From contig JAZNXE010000039.1 in NCBI GenBank assembly GCA_045593725.1, forward strand, positions 1 to 13,299: 13,299 nucleotides of DNA, read 5' to 3'. Positions 13,165-13,299 of the stretch are shown here, piece by piece. The stretch's first letter is position 1, and every line of letters starts with the position of its first letter. This stretch comes from HGM12713 sp045593725 (GTDB lineage Bacteria > Bacillota > Clostridia > Oscillospirales > CAG-272). The translations under genes and the position numbers were made by a program. The notes under the pieces are model-generated. The model ran no database searches, had not been told where the DNA came from, and worked only from the letters and a program-made list of their open reading frames with translations.

Positions 13165-13299
13165 GTATCACGAAAACCCCGCCATAGTGGCGGGGTTCCA
13201 TGTAGGCTTTGCCGACGAGCAGAAAGCAAAAAAGTCAGCGCATAATGTTCTCGTGCCAAAGGCTCCCTTGTGTAAAGGGAGCTGTCAGCGAAGCTGACT
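13159..13299 (+). repeat. End repeat, copy C
   Basis: Inverted near-identical partner of 2-142 and same-orientation relative of 4780-4920. It starts in the T run of the doc terminator and is cut by the window end inside the GTCAGCgaaGCTGAC hairpin. An open frame continuing through it is repeat noise. Confidence 0.93.

Noticed and set aside
13106..13297. Small protein continuing into the right-end repeat, with the same peptide encoded at 4-135
   Set aside because: The shared peptide is only the translation of a palindromic repeat also seen between genes; such peptides are common artefacts in automatic annotation.
1..13299. A composite transposon or integrative element bounded by the inverted end repeats
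   Set aside because: No transposase, integrase or resolvase is present, and the segment contains a core sporulation gene, spoIIE. A repeat-induced assembly break is simpler.

Overview
The window looks like chromosomal DNA from an endospore-forming, low-to-mid GC anaerobic member of the Clostridia (Bacillota), plausibly a gut Oscillospiraceae-type bacterium. The main evidence is a full-length spoIIE gene and a spore-germinant-receptor-like gene of the SpoVAF/GerA family. Supporting evidence is an oxygen-sensitive glycyl radical enzyme (GRE) with its radical-SAM activase, strong AGGAGG-type ribosome binding sites, and short palindromic intergenic repeats. The two window ends are nearly identical 141-bp inverted repeats cut at the same point, so the window may be a whole contig that stopped at a genomic repeat.

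Layout. Positions 1-450 hold repeat and hairpin DNA. spoIIE (460-2814, minus) is divergent from the SpoVAF-like gene (about 3113-4513, plus); their 300-bp spacer carries two copies of a hairpin repeat. Positions 4514-5362 carry no credible gene: they contain a tandem duplication of the same hairpin repeat, a terminator, a second copy of the end repeat, a large palindrome, decayed repeat-like DNA and a fifth hairpin-repeat copy.

The accessory core is a minus-strand operon from 10239 down to 5364: GRE, SMP-30/gluconolactonase-family protein, EamA-family (DMT) transporter, then a GRE activase. A divergent AraC-family regulator (10374-11135) faces it. Both divergent genes have good sigma-A-like promoters, and a near-perfect inverted repeat lies over the GRE -35 box. 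The arrangement reads as a self-contained inducible module: the regulator senses a ligand, the activase installs the glycyl radical, the GRE performs an elimination or C-C/C-X cleavage, the lactonase-like protein processes a lactone or sugar-acid-like compound, and the transporter moves substrate or product. The GRE keeps the Cys-x-Glu pair of eliminase/decarboxylase-type GREs but has an unusual radical loop (RVCGW), so its substrate cannot be assigned from sequence. This is the best candidate here for an undescribed system.

The right end holds a cytosolic beta-lactamase-fold serine hydrolase (11205-12344, minus), a Phd-Doc toxin-antitoxin operon (12514-13127, plus) with a consensus promoter and a perfect inverted-repeat operator candidate, a terminator, and the right-end repeat.
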